Below are positions 44,919 to 53,107 of a DNA stretch of 64,000 nucleotides, piece by piece. The stretch comes from Clostridiales bacterium. GTDB lineage: Bacteria > Bacillota > Clostridia > Oscillospirales > Oscillospiraceae. Under the pieces are notes generated by a model, which did not search any database, was not told the origin of the DNA, and worked only from the letters and a program-made list of their open reading frames with translations. Made by a program: the position numbers and the translations under genes. Position 1 is the first letter of the stretch, and each line of letters opens with the position of its first letter. The stretch is from positions 1-64,000 of the forward strand of contig JAJBVG010000054.1 of the NCBI GenBank assembly GCA_020859945.1. The letters run 5' to 3'.

Positions 44919-45320
44919 CTACTCAATCCTTTCATAGTAAAAATCCACCCAGATGACCCGCTCGTAGATGCCGTTTTCGTCGATCCCCACGTCCACCGGC
45001 CCCGGCGTCATCAGCCGGAGGCAGCGCACCTGTGCGGTGTCCAGAGCAAAGGGTTCCGCCGCCAGCAGCGCGTCAAACAGCGTCTGGGCGGCGGTTTCGG
45101 TTTCGCTTGCGTTGTCGTTCCAGTGGAGCAGCAGGGAGACCCGCTTCACCCGGGTTTTGGTGCAGTCCAGCCCGCCCAGGGCGATCTCCGCCGGGGTGCC
45201 GGTGGCCGCCCGGTCATAGACCCCCAGGGACTTGTCCTGCTTGCGGTCCAACTTGCCCACGTAGTAATGCTCGGCCCCGGCTGCGGTTTTCAGCCAGTCC
45301 CGAATCTCGGCCAGCGTCAT
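44919..45320 (-). CDS. Tail terminator / minor capsid protein 3 family
   Basis: 133 residues: LAEIRDWLKTAAGAEHYYVG, KTRVKRVSLLLHWN, and PGPVDVGIDENGIYERVIWV. Matches the phage minor capsid 3 group, which acts as tail terminator ring. ATGA coupling to the preceding gene. Confidence 0.75.
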   Translation of the reverse strand: MTLAEIRDWLKTAAGAEHYYVGKLDRKQDKSLGVYDRAATGTPAEIALGGLDCTKTRVKRVSLLLHWNDNASETETAAQTLFDALLAAEPFALDTAQVRCLRLMTPGPVDVGIDENGIYERVIWVDFYYERIE

Positions 45321-45700
45321 ACCCCCGCCTCCTTTTTGTAGAGCGTCTTAAAAGCGTTTTTGGCAAAGTCTGCCTTGCTGCCGCCCTCGGTGTACGGCTC
45401 CAGCCACTCGCCGCCCGCGTGGGGGTTCTCCCCGGTGTAAAAGTTGTATTCCGGGTGATAGTAGAGCCGCCGGGCGTAGGGGGTTGAGGTGATGACGGAC
45501 ACACGGCCGGAGCTGCTTTCAGACGTGTCCACAAAGGTGCTCTCGTTCTGGAGATTGCCTGTGCGAAAGGGCATGGTCTGAGACTGCTGTAAATCCTCTT
45601 GGACGGCCTCACCGGTCTGCTCCAGGGCGCGAACCGCCGCCCGGTTCAGCTGCGAAATTTTCCCCAGGTTCAGGGTGACGGTGGAACTTACGTTTTTCAT
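45317..45700 (-). CDS. Minor capsid protein 2 family (neck protein)
   Basis: 127 residues: QEDLQQSQTMPFRTGNLQNE, a STPYARRLYYHPEYNF segment and WLEPYTEGG. The MPFRTG-L motif and YYHPE are characteristic of Minor_capsid_2 / HK97 gp10-like neck proteins. Confidence 0.8.
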   Translation of the reverse strand: MKNVSSTVTLNLGKISQLNRAAVRALEQTGEAVQEDLQQSQTMPFRTGNLQNESTFVDTSESSSGRVSVITSTPYARRLYYHPEYNFYTGENPHAGGEWLEPYTEGGSKADFAKNAFKTLYKKEAGV

Positions 45701-45701
45701 G

Positions 45702-46040
45702 TCACATCAGCTCCAATCGGGTGTAGTTCACGGTGCCGTCGGGGTTCCGGGCCTTGCTGCCCCGGAAGATGTCCCGCGTCCCGCCGAACACCTCCACCTT
45801 ACCGGAAGAAATAGCCGCCAGCGTGGGGCAGAGGTCGCCGGGGAACAGGGCCACACCGGAGAGCTGCACCATATGGGTCTCATCCGTCCGCACCACCTTG
45901 GCGCTGTCCTGCCAGTTGCAGGTGGTCTCTACCGTCAAGGCGACGACTGGCGCGCCGTCCTCGGTGATGCCCTCGTCGTAGAGGGTGACGGTGATGGGGG
46001 TTTTGCTCAGCGCCCCCGGCACCAGACAGGGCCAGCCCAT
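45702..46040 (-). CDS. Minor capsid protein 1 family (head completion)
   Basis: 112 residues from the ATG at 46040, which shares one base with the upstream stop (TGATG). Contents: CLVPGALSKTPITVTLYDEG, NWQDSAKVVRTDETHMVQLSG in two parts, and FPGDLCPTLAAISSGKVEVF. Fits the Minor_capsid_1 family of head-tail joining stoppers. Confidence 0.78.
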   Translation of the reverse strand: MGWPCLVPGALSKTPITVTLYDEGITEDGAPVVALTVETTCNWQDSAKVVRTDETHMVQLSGVALFPGDLCPTLAAISSGKVEVFGGTRDIFRGSKARNPDGTVNYTRLELM

Positions 46041-46426
46041 CACCACACCCCCCTGTGACAGAGGCCGGTCTGCTCCAGCAGGGCCAGCAAGCGGCTGGGG
46101 ACGGCCACGCCGTCCGTCACGGTCACGCCGCTGCTCTCTCCGAACTGAGCGGTCACGCCGTTGATGGTGTAGCCGCTCATGGGGCTGTCCAGCAGCTGGG
46201 CGTTCTCCTGCTCCCACTCCGCCAGCTGACACACGGTCTCCTTGACCAGCTCCTGTTGGAAGTCGGTCAGGTTGTCGAACCCGGCGGCAACGATGCGGTT
46301 AAAGGTCAGGGTGTCCACGTCACGACTGGCCCGGCGAAGCCAGCGCTCCGCCGTGGCCGTATCCTCTGGGCAGCCGTCAGAGAGGCTCTGCCAGTCCACA
46401 ACAGCGGCGTAGGGGGTGTAACTCAC
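46040..46426 (-). CDS. Phage head-tail connector (adaptor) protein
   Basis: 128 residues, mostly helical: ATAERWLRRASRDVDTLTFN, LTDFQQELVKETVCQLAEWE, and a C-terminal GVAVPSRLLALLEQTGLCHRG. This is the gp6/gp15-type adaptor fold placed directly after the capsid gene. GTG start overlapping the upstream stop as GTGA. Confidence 0.85.
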   Translation of the reverse strand: MSYTPYAAVVDWQSLSDGCPEDTATAERWLRRASRDVDTLTFNRIVAAGFDNLTDFQQELVKETVCQLAEWEQENAQLLDSPMSGYTINGVTAQFGESSGVTVTDGVAVPSRLLALLEQTGLCHRGVW

Positions 46427-46524
46427 TGCTGGGCCTCCGCCTTGTCAGCGGTCTTTTCAGCAGTCTTGCCGGTTTTGGTGGTTTTCGTCCCCTTCTTAGG
46501 GACCTTCATACCGATGGTTTTCAT
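46423..46524 (-). CDS. Small Lys/Thr-rich phage protein (33 residues)
   Basis: ATG at 46524 with GGAGGTGAG 5 bases upstream; begins MKTIGMKVPKKGTKTTKTGK and ends KAEAQQ. Its stop overlaps the adaptor GTG, so it is translationally coupled. Very basic, no family recognised. Small capsid-adjacent genes of this size occur in related phages. Confidence 0.65.
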   Translation of the reverse strand: MKTIGMKVPKKGTKTTKTGKTAEKTADKAEAQQ

Positions 46525-46539
46525 GTTCGCTCACCTCCG

Positions 46540-47409
46540 TTACGCCTGATAGGACATGTAGATGCCCGCCACCTTGTTTTTCAGCACGTCCACGATGCCA
46601 TACTTCCGGTACTTGACGATGTAGGCGTCGCTGTCCGGGTTGTTGTCAGGGGCGATGATGGAGGAGACCACGTGCTTGTCCCACTTCATCAGGCAGGGCT
46701 TGTGGACGATCATAAAGTTGATGTTCGCGCCAGTGTCGGCCTTCTGGTAGTGGCCCGCCTCCTCGCCGGAGGTCTTGCCGTCCAGCAGGTCGATGGCGGT
46801 GTAGAACCGGCTCTGCGGCACCCGCTTGATGGCGGCGAAGGTGTTCAGAATCTCCCGGCTCCGGTAGGTCTCCAACGCCATGATGCCGTTGACGAGGGTG
46901 GGGGTGGCATAGAGGATGCGGTTCTCTTCGGGTACCTCGTCCTCGTCCATCTGGCTCTTGGCCGCCAGCAGCGCCGCCATAAACTCGGTAGCGTCGGCAT
47001 AGGTGCCGGTAACGGTGGAAATGCCCTCCGTACCCGCCAGGGTAGCGAAGGTGAAGGCGTCGCCCTCCGGGGCCACCTTGGTGCGCATCAGTTCACTGGA
47101 CGCCTGGCCGAAAGCAATGCCGAAGGTCTCTTCGTCGTCCATGCTGTCCACGGAGATTTTGAGGCCCCGGTCATAGTTGAAGGCGGCGGTTTTCCACACC
47201 ACGGAGATGCTGCCGTTGGTGTAACCGCTGTTCCGATCATAGTCGCCCAGGCCGGAAACGTCGATTTGAGGATAGACGATTTCGTTCGCATTGGCCCCGG
47301 ACCGCACCATAGAGGCGTCGGAGGTCAGGTCGTTGGTGACGCTGGCGGCCTTGTACACTTCATCCAGGAGGTTGGTGTAGTTTTTCGCCAACGTAATAGA
47401 GTTCGCCAT
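46540..47409 (-). CDS. Major capsid protein
   Basis: 289 residues, HK97-like fold by pattern: SITLAKNYTNLLDEVYKAAS (N-arm), YDRNSGYTNGSISVVWKT, a FNYDRGLKISVDSMDDEETF spine segment, and a closing DAYIVKYRKYGIVDVLKNKV. Lies after the scaffold gene and before connectors. No N-terminal protease-type delta domain, consistent with a separate scaffold. Confidence 0.93.
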   Translation of the reverse strand: MANSITLAKNYTNLLDEVYKAASVTNDLTSDASMVRSGANANEIVYPQIDVSGLGDYDRNSGYTNGSISVVWKTAAFNYDRGLKISVDSMDDEETFGIAFGQASSELMRTKVAPEGDAFTFATLAGTEGISTVTGTYADATEFMAALLAAKSQMDEDEVPEENRILYATPTLVNGIMALETYRSREILNTFAAIKRVPQSRFYTAIDLLDGKTSGEEAGHYQKADTGANINFMIVHKPCLMKWDKHVVSSIIAPDNNPDSDAYIVKYRKYGIVDVLKNKVAGIYMSYQA

Positions 47410-47425
47410 AAAACATCATTCCTTT

Positions 47426-47486
47426 CTTACTTTAGGTCTTACTTTTCTTACTTAGGTCTTACTTTTCTTACTTAGGTCTTACTTTT
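47426..47486. repeat. Tandem 20 bp minisatellite between scaffold and capsid genes
   Basis: Three copies of CTTACTTAGGTCTTACTTTT (the leftmost has one extra T). The scaffold stop codon lies in the third copy and the capsid ribosome site just beyond the first. The 20 bp period does not keep frame, so variation in copy number would alter only spacing. Confidence 0.9.
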
Positions 47487-48134
47487 GGGACCCAGACCGA
47501 ACCAAGCCCGCATCCGGTCCTCTGCCTGGGCGCTCTGCTGGTCGGTTCCGTCCCCGCCGATGGGTACAAAGCCCTTACTCTGAGTGGTCTGCTGTTTCAG
47601 GGCGGGAATGTCCTCCAGCACCTGATTCAGCGCAGCGGTGACCGCCTCCTTGTTAATAGCGCCCTTGTCGTCCACCGCGCCGGACAGGTCGGCCAGCCGG
47701 AGGAGGTAGGGCGCGGTCTCCGGGGCCACGTTCAGCGTGGCGGCCTGGCTCATGGCCTCCGCCTCCAGCTGGCTGCGCAGCATCTGGTCTTTGAGCTGCT
47801 GGTTTTCCCGCTGGAGACTGGCCAGAGCGTCGGACTGCTGTTTGGTCTGTCCTTCCTTCTGCTGGCGGTAGGCCGCCACGATCTCCGCCGCCTCGCCGTC
47901 GTCGATGCCGTTGTCCTTCAGGGCGCTTTTGGCGATGCCGCCGCTGCGCTTGTCCAGAATGGCGTCCAGCTTCTCAAAGAGGGCGGTGTAGTCCTTGCCC
48001 TCCCCCGCGTTTGCAGCGGTAATCTGGCCGCTCTGCGCGCCGTCAGAGAGGGTCTGTGTGGTCGGGTTCGCCTCGCCCGGCTCTGCAAAGAGCTGAATAC
48101 CGAACCGTGTGCCGTGTCTTTTGCCGTTGTACAT
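47472..48134 (-). CDS. Phage scaffolding protein
   Basis: 220 residues, acidic and helical with a coiled-coil centre (SDALASLQRENQQLKDQML, about 100-118). DKRSGGIAKSALKDNGID and a C-terminal helix DRMRAWFGLGPK that would bind capsid. Matches the DUF4355/GP20-type scaffolds. AAAGGA before ATG. Confidence 0.88.
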   Translation of the reverse strand: MYNGKRHGTRFGIQLFAEPGEANPTTQTLSDGAQSGQITAANAGEGKDYTALFEKLDAILDKRSGGIAKSALKDNGIDDGEAAEIVAAYRQQKEGQTKQQSDALASLQRENQQLKDQMLRSQLEAEAMSQAATLNVAPETAPYLLRLADLSGAVDDKGAINKEAVTAALNQVLEDIPALKQQTTQSKGFVPIGGDGTDQQSAQAEDRMRAWFGLGPKSKT

Positions 48135-48207
48135 GATACGTGTCCTTTCCGTGTTCAGGCCGTCGCCGTTTCCGGGGCAGTTTTACGCCCTGACCCGTGT
48201 GGGCATG

Positions 48208-48242
48208 AAAAAAGCAGTCGTCAGGGAATCCCTGATAACTGC
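48208..48242 (-). terminator. Second of two tandem terminators inside the late operon
   Basis: GCAGT/ACTGC outer and TCAGGG/CCCTGA inner stems; followed on the minus strand by TTTTTTC. Confidence 0.7.
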
Positions 48243-48261
48243 CTTTGTGAATGGATTTTGG

Positions 48262-48298
48262 GTATAAAAAAACCGCCGTGGTTTCCCGTGGCGGTTTT
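48262..48298 (-). terminator. First of two tandem terminators inside the late operon
   Basis: AAAACCGCC/GGCGGTTTT stem followed on the minus strand by TTTTTATA. The stop codon of the 59-residue gene lies in the stem. Confidence 0.8.
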
Positions 48299-48476
48299 AG
48301 TTCTGTTGCAAACGTTCTTTGAGATAATAGAACATAAAGTCTAATTCTTCCGGCGATAATGCGGCGAAAACGCTTTCATGAGAATCATCCTCATGTCCAT
48401 GATAGGGCGTAGGGTCAGGGTCTTTCAGCGGGTCAAGCCCAATTTTCTTGCATAGGTCTTCATATGAGAATGTCAC
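48297..48476 (-). CDS. Small acidic protein downstream of the MuF-JAMM gene
   Basis: 59 residues. GTG at 48476 with GGAGGTGA upstream, overlapping the stop of the MuF gene (GTGA), so it is coupled to it. Sequence blocks: TFSYEDLCKKIGLDPLKDPD, HGHEDDSHESVFAALSPEEL, and FMFYYLKERLQQN. Rich in Asp/Glu, one domain, no family recognised. Size, charge, coupling and an immediately following terminator make it a candidate immunity or partner protein for the C-terminal domain of the MuF protein; this is inference. Confidence 0.7.
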   Translation of the reverse strand: MTFSYEDLCKKIGLDPLKDPDPTPYHGHEDDSHESVFAALSPEELDFMFYYLKERLQQN

Positions 48477-50086
48477 GAAATCACCTCCATGCTGATTCCC
48501 ATATCAGCAAATTCTTTCAGTATGTCTTCTACCGAACCAATTTCATTATACAAAGCGTTTTGAAGTCTGTCAAGCGCTGCATTTACCAGATAGGTGCTAA
48601 ATTCCTTTTTCACGCTATACTTGAAAATCACACCATTATGGCACACCACCACGCCGTATTTATATTTGCAATCAAATGCAGCCTTCAAGTCGGCTTTGCT
48701 TGGGACGCTGCTGCCAGGATGGTTATGTACGGCAATAACCGTGTAAGGCTCGCTGTTCAGCAGCATGGCCTTCATCCGTTTGGTGGGCAAACACGCCCGT
48801 TCCACGTTGTAGGTGTCCTGTAACAGCGCATCGCCGGTGGCGCTGTTGATAAACGCAAGGTCCTCATAGAGCGTACCGGAGCGGTGTTCCAACATTTGCT
48901 TTGCCTGCTGCCAGATGGTTCTGGACGTATCCACGTCCTCGCCCAGCCGGTCGATTTTGCGGCGGTATTCCGCTGTTTTAATGCTGGGAGAGATGACGGC
49001 GTTGCGCTCCTGTTCGGTTCGCTTGCCCTGTTCCATCTCCTGTTCCCACTGCTCCGCCAGATTCCCATATTTCCGCTGGTTGTCCCCGTCCAGGCTGTAC
49101 TTCTCCATCCGGCGGTACTTCTCCGCCTGGCGCTGGGCGTACTGTTGCCGCTGTTCGGCCCGTTCCTTGCCCTCCAGCTCGGTGATTTCCTGTTTCGTGT
49201 AGGGCGTGGCGTCCTGATGCAGCTCCGGGAACCATGTGCTGTGGCTGTCCTTGCAGCGGGGATGGTAGAGGCCCTGTGCAATGGCGGCAGACAGCAGAGG
49301 GTAATTCCCGTCAGACCGCTTGCCGCCGCTCCACACGTCGTCAATGAACACCTTGCCGCAGAACCTGGCGCATTTGGGGCAGGCATTGCCCCGTTTGTTG
49401 ACAATGACGGTGGAAACGCCCCACTCCTGCCGCTTGTCTCCCTCGCCCTGGAGGTAGGCCCGCTTGGAGGCGGTCTTGATGGCCATATCTGCATAGTCCG
49501 AGAGGGTGTGCCGTGCGCCGTTGCTGTACTCCACGCACTGGATGCCCGCCGCCAGGAAGTCCTTCGTGGCCATATCCACCGCTTTCTCGTAAGTCCCCGC
49601 GCCGGTGTTGGCGTAGACCTGAGCGTCATAGATGATTTTCCGGTAAGCGTCGTTTGCCCGCCGGAGAACTGCCGTCTCCGCCTGCTCCATGTCGTCGGTG
49701 GTGGCCTTCACCAGTGCGTTCAGTTTCCGCTCGTTGGTGCGAAAGAAGCTGCCGCCCAGGGTATCGGTCTGCTGCCGGGCAGAAGAACCGCTTTGAATGG
49801 CCCGCAAGATAGCCGCCTCCTGGGTGGTCTCCCCGCTGGAATAGGAATCTTTCAGCGCGTCACCGATTTTGCTGTTCAGGGCGGAGAAATACCGCTTGCT
49901 GAACTTGCTGCTGCCCTGCTTGCTGTAGTCGCTGAGGGCGGCCAGCTGCTCCGTCTGCCACTGGCTCCACTGGAAGCCCGCCGCCGTCTCCTCCGCCCGG
50001 TGGCGGGACAGGTTGCGCATCATGGAGGAGATCAGCTCGTCCTCAATGCGCCGGAACGCGGTGGAGAGGTCATAATCCATTGGCAT
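48473..50086 (-). CDS. MuF-type phage minor head protein fused to a JAMM/RadC-like C-terminal domain
   Basis: 537 residues. Residues about 1-300 match phage minor capsid protein 2 / MuF head proteins: MDYDLSTAFRRIEDELISSM, RTNERKLNALVKATTDDM, and a zinc-knuckle-like NACPKCARFCGKVFIDD with GLYHPRCKDSHSTW. A charged helical linker (about 310-400) follows. The C-terminal domain (about 405-537) has VIAVHNHPGSSVPSKAD, a JAMM-type H-x-H-P...S-x-x-D metal site (HNHP near 451), one residue shorter than in RadC. In MuF polymorphic toxins of temperate phages this position holds variable toxin domains delivered with DNA. Coupled to the 59-residue gene. Confidence 0.85.
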   Translation of the reverse strand: MPMDYDLSTAFRRIEDELISSMMRNLSRHRAEETAAGFQWSQWQTEQLAALSDYSKQGSSKFSKRYFSALNSKIGDALKDSYSSGETTQEAAILRAIQSGSSARQQTDTLGGSFFRTNERKLNALVKATTDDMEQAETAVLRRANDAYRKIIYDAQVYANTGAGTYEKAVDMATKDFLAAGIQCVEYSNGARHTLSDYADMAIKTASKRAYLQGEGDKRQEWGVSTVIVNKRGNACPKCARFCGKVFIDDVWSGGKRSDGNYPLLSAAIAQGLYHPRCKDSHSTWFPELHQDATPYTKQEITELEGKERAEQRQQYAQRQAEKYRRMEKYSLDGDNQRKYGNLAEQWEQEMEQGKRTEQERNAVISPSIKTAEYRRKIDRLGEDVDTSRTIWQQAKQMLEHRSGTLYEDLAFINSATGDALLQDTYNVERACLPTKRMKAMLLNSEPYTVIAVHNHPGSSVPSKADLKAAFDCKYKYGVVVCHNGVIFKYSVKKEFSTYLVNAALDRLQNALYNEIGSVEDILKEFADMGISMEVIS

Positions 50087-50291
50087 AGACCTTGAAGCCC
50101 TGGGCCTTCCACGTCCGACGGGCCTCTTTCAGCTGGGTTTTGCTGTTACAGGGGTCATTCCGCAGCTCCGCGTAGTCCCCCTTCTCCACGGCGTACACGC
50201 CGCAGGGCACCATCTCACCCGCTACTTTCAGCAGAGACCGGTACTGCTTCCAGGACATTTGAAACACCTTCTGGGCGATTCTGACCTTCAC
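50070..50291 (-). CDS. Small phage protein of unknown function
   Basis: 73 residues, GTG start with GGAGGTG upstream. VRIAQKVFQMSWKQYRSLLK, then CGVYAVEKGDYAELRNDP and TWKAQGFKVYANGL. It overlaps the end of the portal gene by 77 bases and the start of the MuF gene by 17. Compact alpha/beta; no family recognised. Confidence 0.65.
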   Translation of the reverse strand: MKVRIAQKVFQMSWKQYRSLLKVAGEMVPCGVYAVEKGDYAELRNDPCNSKTQLKEARRTWKAQGFKVYANGL

Positions 50292-51747
50292 CGTTCACAC
50301 CTCCAAACGCCGTCCCAACAGACGGCTCTTCCAGCTCCACAAGGCCCTGCTCGGCCTTGATGCGCTTGACTTCCTCAGCCTTCCACGTCTCGTCTTTGGC
50401 GTCGCCCCACAGCTCGTCCACCTTGGCCTGGATAGACATGGGGGTGTTGGGGTTCGACAGCGTCTCCACCACCGCCTCAAAGCTGGGGTTGGCATACTCG
50501 CCAAAGGAGATGTCCACCTCGGTGTCCTCCAGTGCGCCGCCGGTCATGGTGGCGTAAGCCTTGAAGGTTACGTCCACCAACTGCCGCAGCGCATCCGTCA
50601 GAGCGTCGATGAGGTTCTGCCGGGTGTATAGGGTGGTCTTTTCCTTCTCCCGCTGGGCCTCGGCGTTGTCCAGCTTCTTGGTGTCGATGCCCAGGGTGGA
50701 GGGGGAGATCAGGCCCTGGAGGGCCAGGTCAAGGGCGGTCATGTAAGTGGCGTTGTACTGCTCTGCGTAGAACTCCGCCTGCTGGATGGTGATCTCATTC
50801 TTGCCACCTTCCGCCACGTTGTCCCCGGCGGCGATAAACTGGTTATCGAAGGCGTTGGGCCGCAGCAGCCGCCCGGTGTCCTCGTCTCTGGGAATCAGGG
50901 AGGACGGGATGTAGGTCTTGGGCCGCACGTCCCGCATGGCGTGAACCCACTGGCTCCAGGCTTCGTCCAGGGCGTCAAAGCTGTCGGTCTTGCCTTCAAA
51001 GAAGGACTGCCCCCGACCCGGCCATTTGCTGGATTCCTTGATGTGGAAGGGGACAGCCAGGGAGAAGGAAGGGTCAAAGGCCACGTCCTGGAGCTGAGCG
51101 GTGGCCTCCAGCGCTGTGACCGGCACCTCTGTCTCCCCGTGGAACAGGTGGTATCTGACATACCCAAACCCGTAATGCTCCCGGAGGGCGTAGCCGCCGG
51201 GATAGTGGCTGGTGAACACCACCTCGCGCACCCGACCCCGCCGCTGCTCGAACTCCACCCGGTCCCCGTCCACCCACTCCAGAATGGGCAGTTGGGAGAC
51301 CTCCGGGTCCAGACTGACTTTGAAGGCCCCATCCCCGATGACCATGCAGCCGTTGAGGGCGCGGGTAACCAGAGTGCGAAGGCGATTCTCTTTTGCGATA
51401 GTTTCCCAGATGTCGCGCTTCTCCGCTTCCGGGAAATCGAAGTCGTTCATGTCGGCCACCACCAGGCCGGAAAGGGTCTCGATGATTTCTTTGGGGAGGC
51501 CGGTGTGGATCTTCCGCACCTCCAGCCCCCGCGTGGGAACGGAAGCCCAAAACATATGGGTGGAGCGGTCTCCGACCTGGTGATAAAAGTCGTTCAGCTC
51601 ACTGGCGTCGCCCCGATACCACAGCCGGTTTTTGATGGCGTTGCCCTGCCAGTCCAACACCTCCTGAATGTGGAAGGTCTGGCTGTTGGCCGGTTCGATT
51701 TGTAAAAAGCTCCTCAGTGCCATACGGATTCTGTCACCCACTTTCAT
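50215..51747 (-). CDS. Phage portal protein (SPP1 gp6-like)
   Basis: 510 residues forming the dodecameric DNA gate of the head. Typical blocks: LWYRGDASELNDFYHQVGD, IIETLSGLVVADMNDFDF, GCMVIGDGAFKVSLDPEV and the late STLGIDTKKLDNAEAQREKE with TLYTRQNLIDAL. It lies between terminase and MuF genes, the standard order. ATG overlaps the terminase end by 14 bases. Confidence 0.94.
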   Translation of the reverse strand: MKVGDRIRMALRSFLQIEPANSQTFHIQEVLDWQGNAIKNRLWYRGDASELNDFYHQVGDRSTHMFWASVPTRGLEVRKIHTGLPKEIIETLSGLVVADMNDFDFPEAEKRDIWETIAKENRLRTLVTRALNGCMVIGDGAFKVSLDPEVSQLPILEWVDGDRVEFEQRRGRVREVVFTSHYPGGYALREHYGFGYVRYHLFHGETEVPVTALEATAQLQDVAFDPSFSLAVPFHIKESSKWPGRGQSFFEGKTDSFDALDEAWSQWVHAMRDVRPKTYIPSSLIPRDEDTGRLLRPNAFDNQFIAAGDNVAEGGKNEITIQQAEFYAEQYNATYMTALDLALQGLISPSTLGIDTKKLDNAEAQREKEKTTLYTRQNLIDALTDALRQLVDVTFKAYATMTGGALEDTEVDISFGEYANPSFEAVVETLSNPNTPMSIQAKVDELWGDAKDETWKAEEVKRIKAEQGLVELEEPSVGTAFGGVNGEGQNRPEGVSNVLEAVPVSAESSG

Positions 51748-53107
51748 GCTCCTGGCCTCCTATTTTCTGTCGATAGGGTAAAAATGCGTATTGTACGCTG
51801 TTGATCATGTGGTCGTTGGCGTCCTCCGGGGTGTTGTCCTTGTCCTCCCGCCAGCTGTAGGTCTCCAGCTCGTGGAGGTAGCCCTTGCAGTGCTCCAGCA
51901 CCAGAAAAACGTCCTGAGCGAACCATCCCAACTGGAGATTAATGCGGTCCACGATTTTCATCTTCTTCCAGCTGGGGGCGAAGGTGTACACGCAGCCGTG
52001 GCCCCGCTTGTACTTCGCCAGTTCCGTCAACGTGGCCTGGTCAGCACTGTCTACAAACACGCTGCGGGACAGGCCCCAGGTCTGGCGATTCCGCTCCAGG
52101 AAGTCCACCAGGTTTGTCACTGTATCCGACGGGGCCAGGGGCTGACGCAAATCGGCATTGTTGTAGACCCGCTCGTCCAGTAGGATGCACCGCCCCCGGT
52201 TGGTGATGCCCAAAAAGGACATGGCGATGGTGTCCGGGGACTGCTGGGAATAGGAGGTATCCAGCCCAGCAGAGAACTGGACGAAATACTCTGCCTGCGT
52301 CCGGTCTTTCCGGTTGGGAATCAGCTTTTTGACAGCCTCCGCCGTGAGAACGTGGCGGCGGTACTCGAAGTTGACGAACACCAGGCCAGTGGCCCGGCCC
52401 CGCAGCCCCTGTATCTTGTTCTTGTAGAGCTTGGTCCCTTTTGGCGCTGCCTCCATCTTCCGCCTGATGTCCGCGTCAGTGAGGCTCAGGTTGTCCCGGA
52501 AGGTGAAGAACCAGTACCGCCAGCCGGGGACCGGCTCTTCTCGCAGCTCCGCCATGATTTCCGGCGGCACGTCCGGCGCGTATTTCCGATAGGGCCGGGA
52601 GCGGTTGACGAACTCCCGGTAGATGGGAAGGCTGGGGTCATCCGGGTTCAGCGTGGCCATGAGGTAGTCGTTTCGGGTGGAGACCTCCCGCACAAAGTCG
52701 ATGTTAGCGGTGTTGATCTCGTCGATGTACACGCAGCCGAACTGACTGCCCAGCACCAACTCCCATTTGTCCCGGTTGTCGTAGCCCAGCACGAAGATGA
52801 TTTTGTCCTCAAATTTCAGGTGAGGGATTTTATAATCTTTGTCGCCGTTGCCGTAATAGCTGGCGCTGCGGTGCAGGTCCAAAATGCCGTTGTCTTGCTG
52901 GATGATGTTCTTCTCCGCCGTGCCGGTGGTCTTGCTGGCCAGAATGTGCAGCTTCTTGTCGCTGCGGCTGACCATCCGCATGAACTTGACGCCTGCCCCC
53001 ACGGTGGTTTTACCAGAGGCGGTGGTTCCCTCCAAGAAGTCGGCTCGTACACCTTCCACGCTGTTCACGAAGTCCACATACTTAGGAGAGAGTGGGAAGC
53101 TAGTCAC
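51734..53107 (-). CDS. Phage terminase large subunit
   Basis: 457 residues; ATPase and nuclease that packages DNA. Walker A-like EGTTASGKTT (about 26-35), Walker B CVYIDEIN (about 125-132), coupling motif ATLNPDDP (about 151). The C-terminal RNase H-like nuclease has FSAGLDTSYSQQSPDTIAM (about 283) and FVDSADQATL (about 349), with DANDHMINSVQYAF near the end. GTG start overlapping the small subunit stop. Confidence 0.97.
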   Translation of the reverse strand: MTSFPLSPKYVDFVNSVEGVRADFLEGTTASGKTTVGAGVKFMRMVSRSDKKLHILASKTTGTAEKNIIQQDNGILDLHRSASYYGNGDKDYKIPHLKFEDKIIFVLGYDNRDKWELVLGSQFGCVYIDEINTANIDFVREVSTRNDYLMATLNPDDPSLPIYREFVNRSRPYRKYAPDVPPEIMAELREEPVPGWRYWFFTFRDNLSLTDADIRRKMEAAPKGTKLYKNKIQGLRGRATGLVFVNFEYRRHVLTAEAVKKLIPNRKDRTQAEYFVQFSAGLDTSYSQQSPDTIAMSFLGITNRGRCILLDERVYNNADLRQPLAPSDTVTNLVDFLERNRQTWGLSRSVFVDSADQATLTELAKYKRGHGCVYTFAPSWKKMKIVDRINLQLGWFAQDVFLVLEHCKGYLHELETYSWREDKDNTPEDANDHMINSVQYAFLPYRQKIGGQEHESG

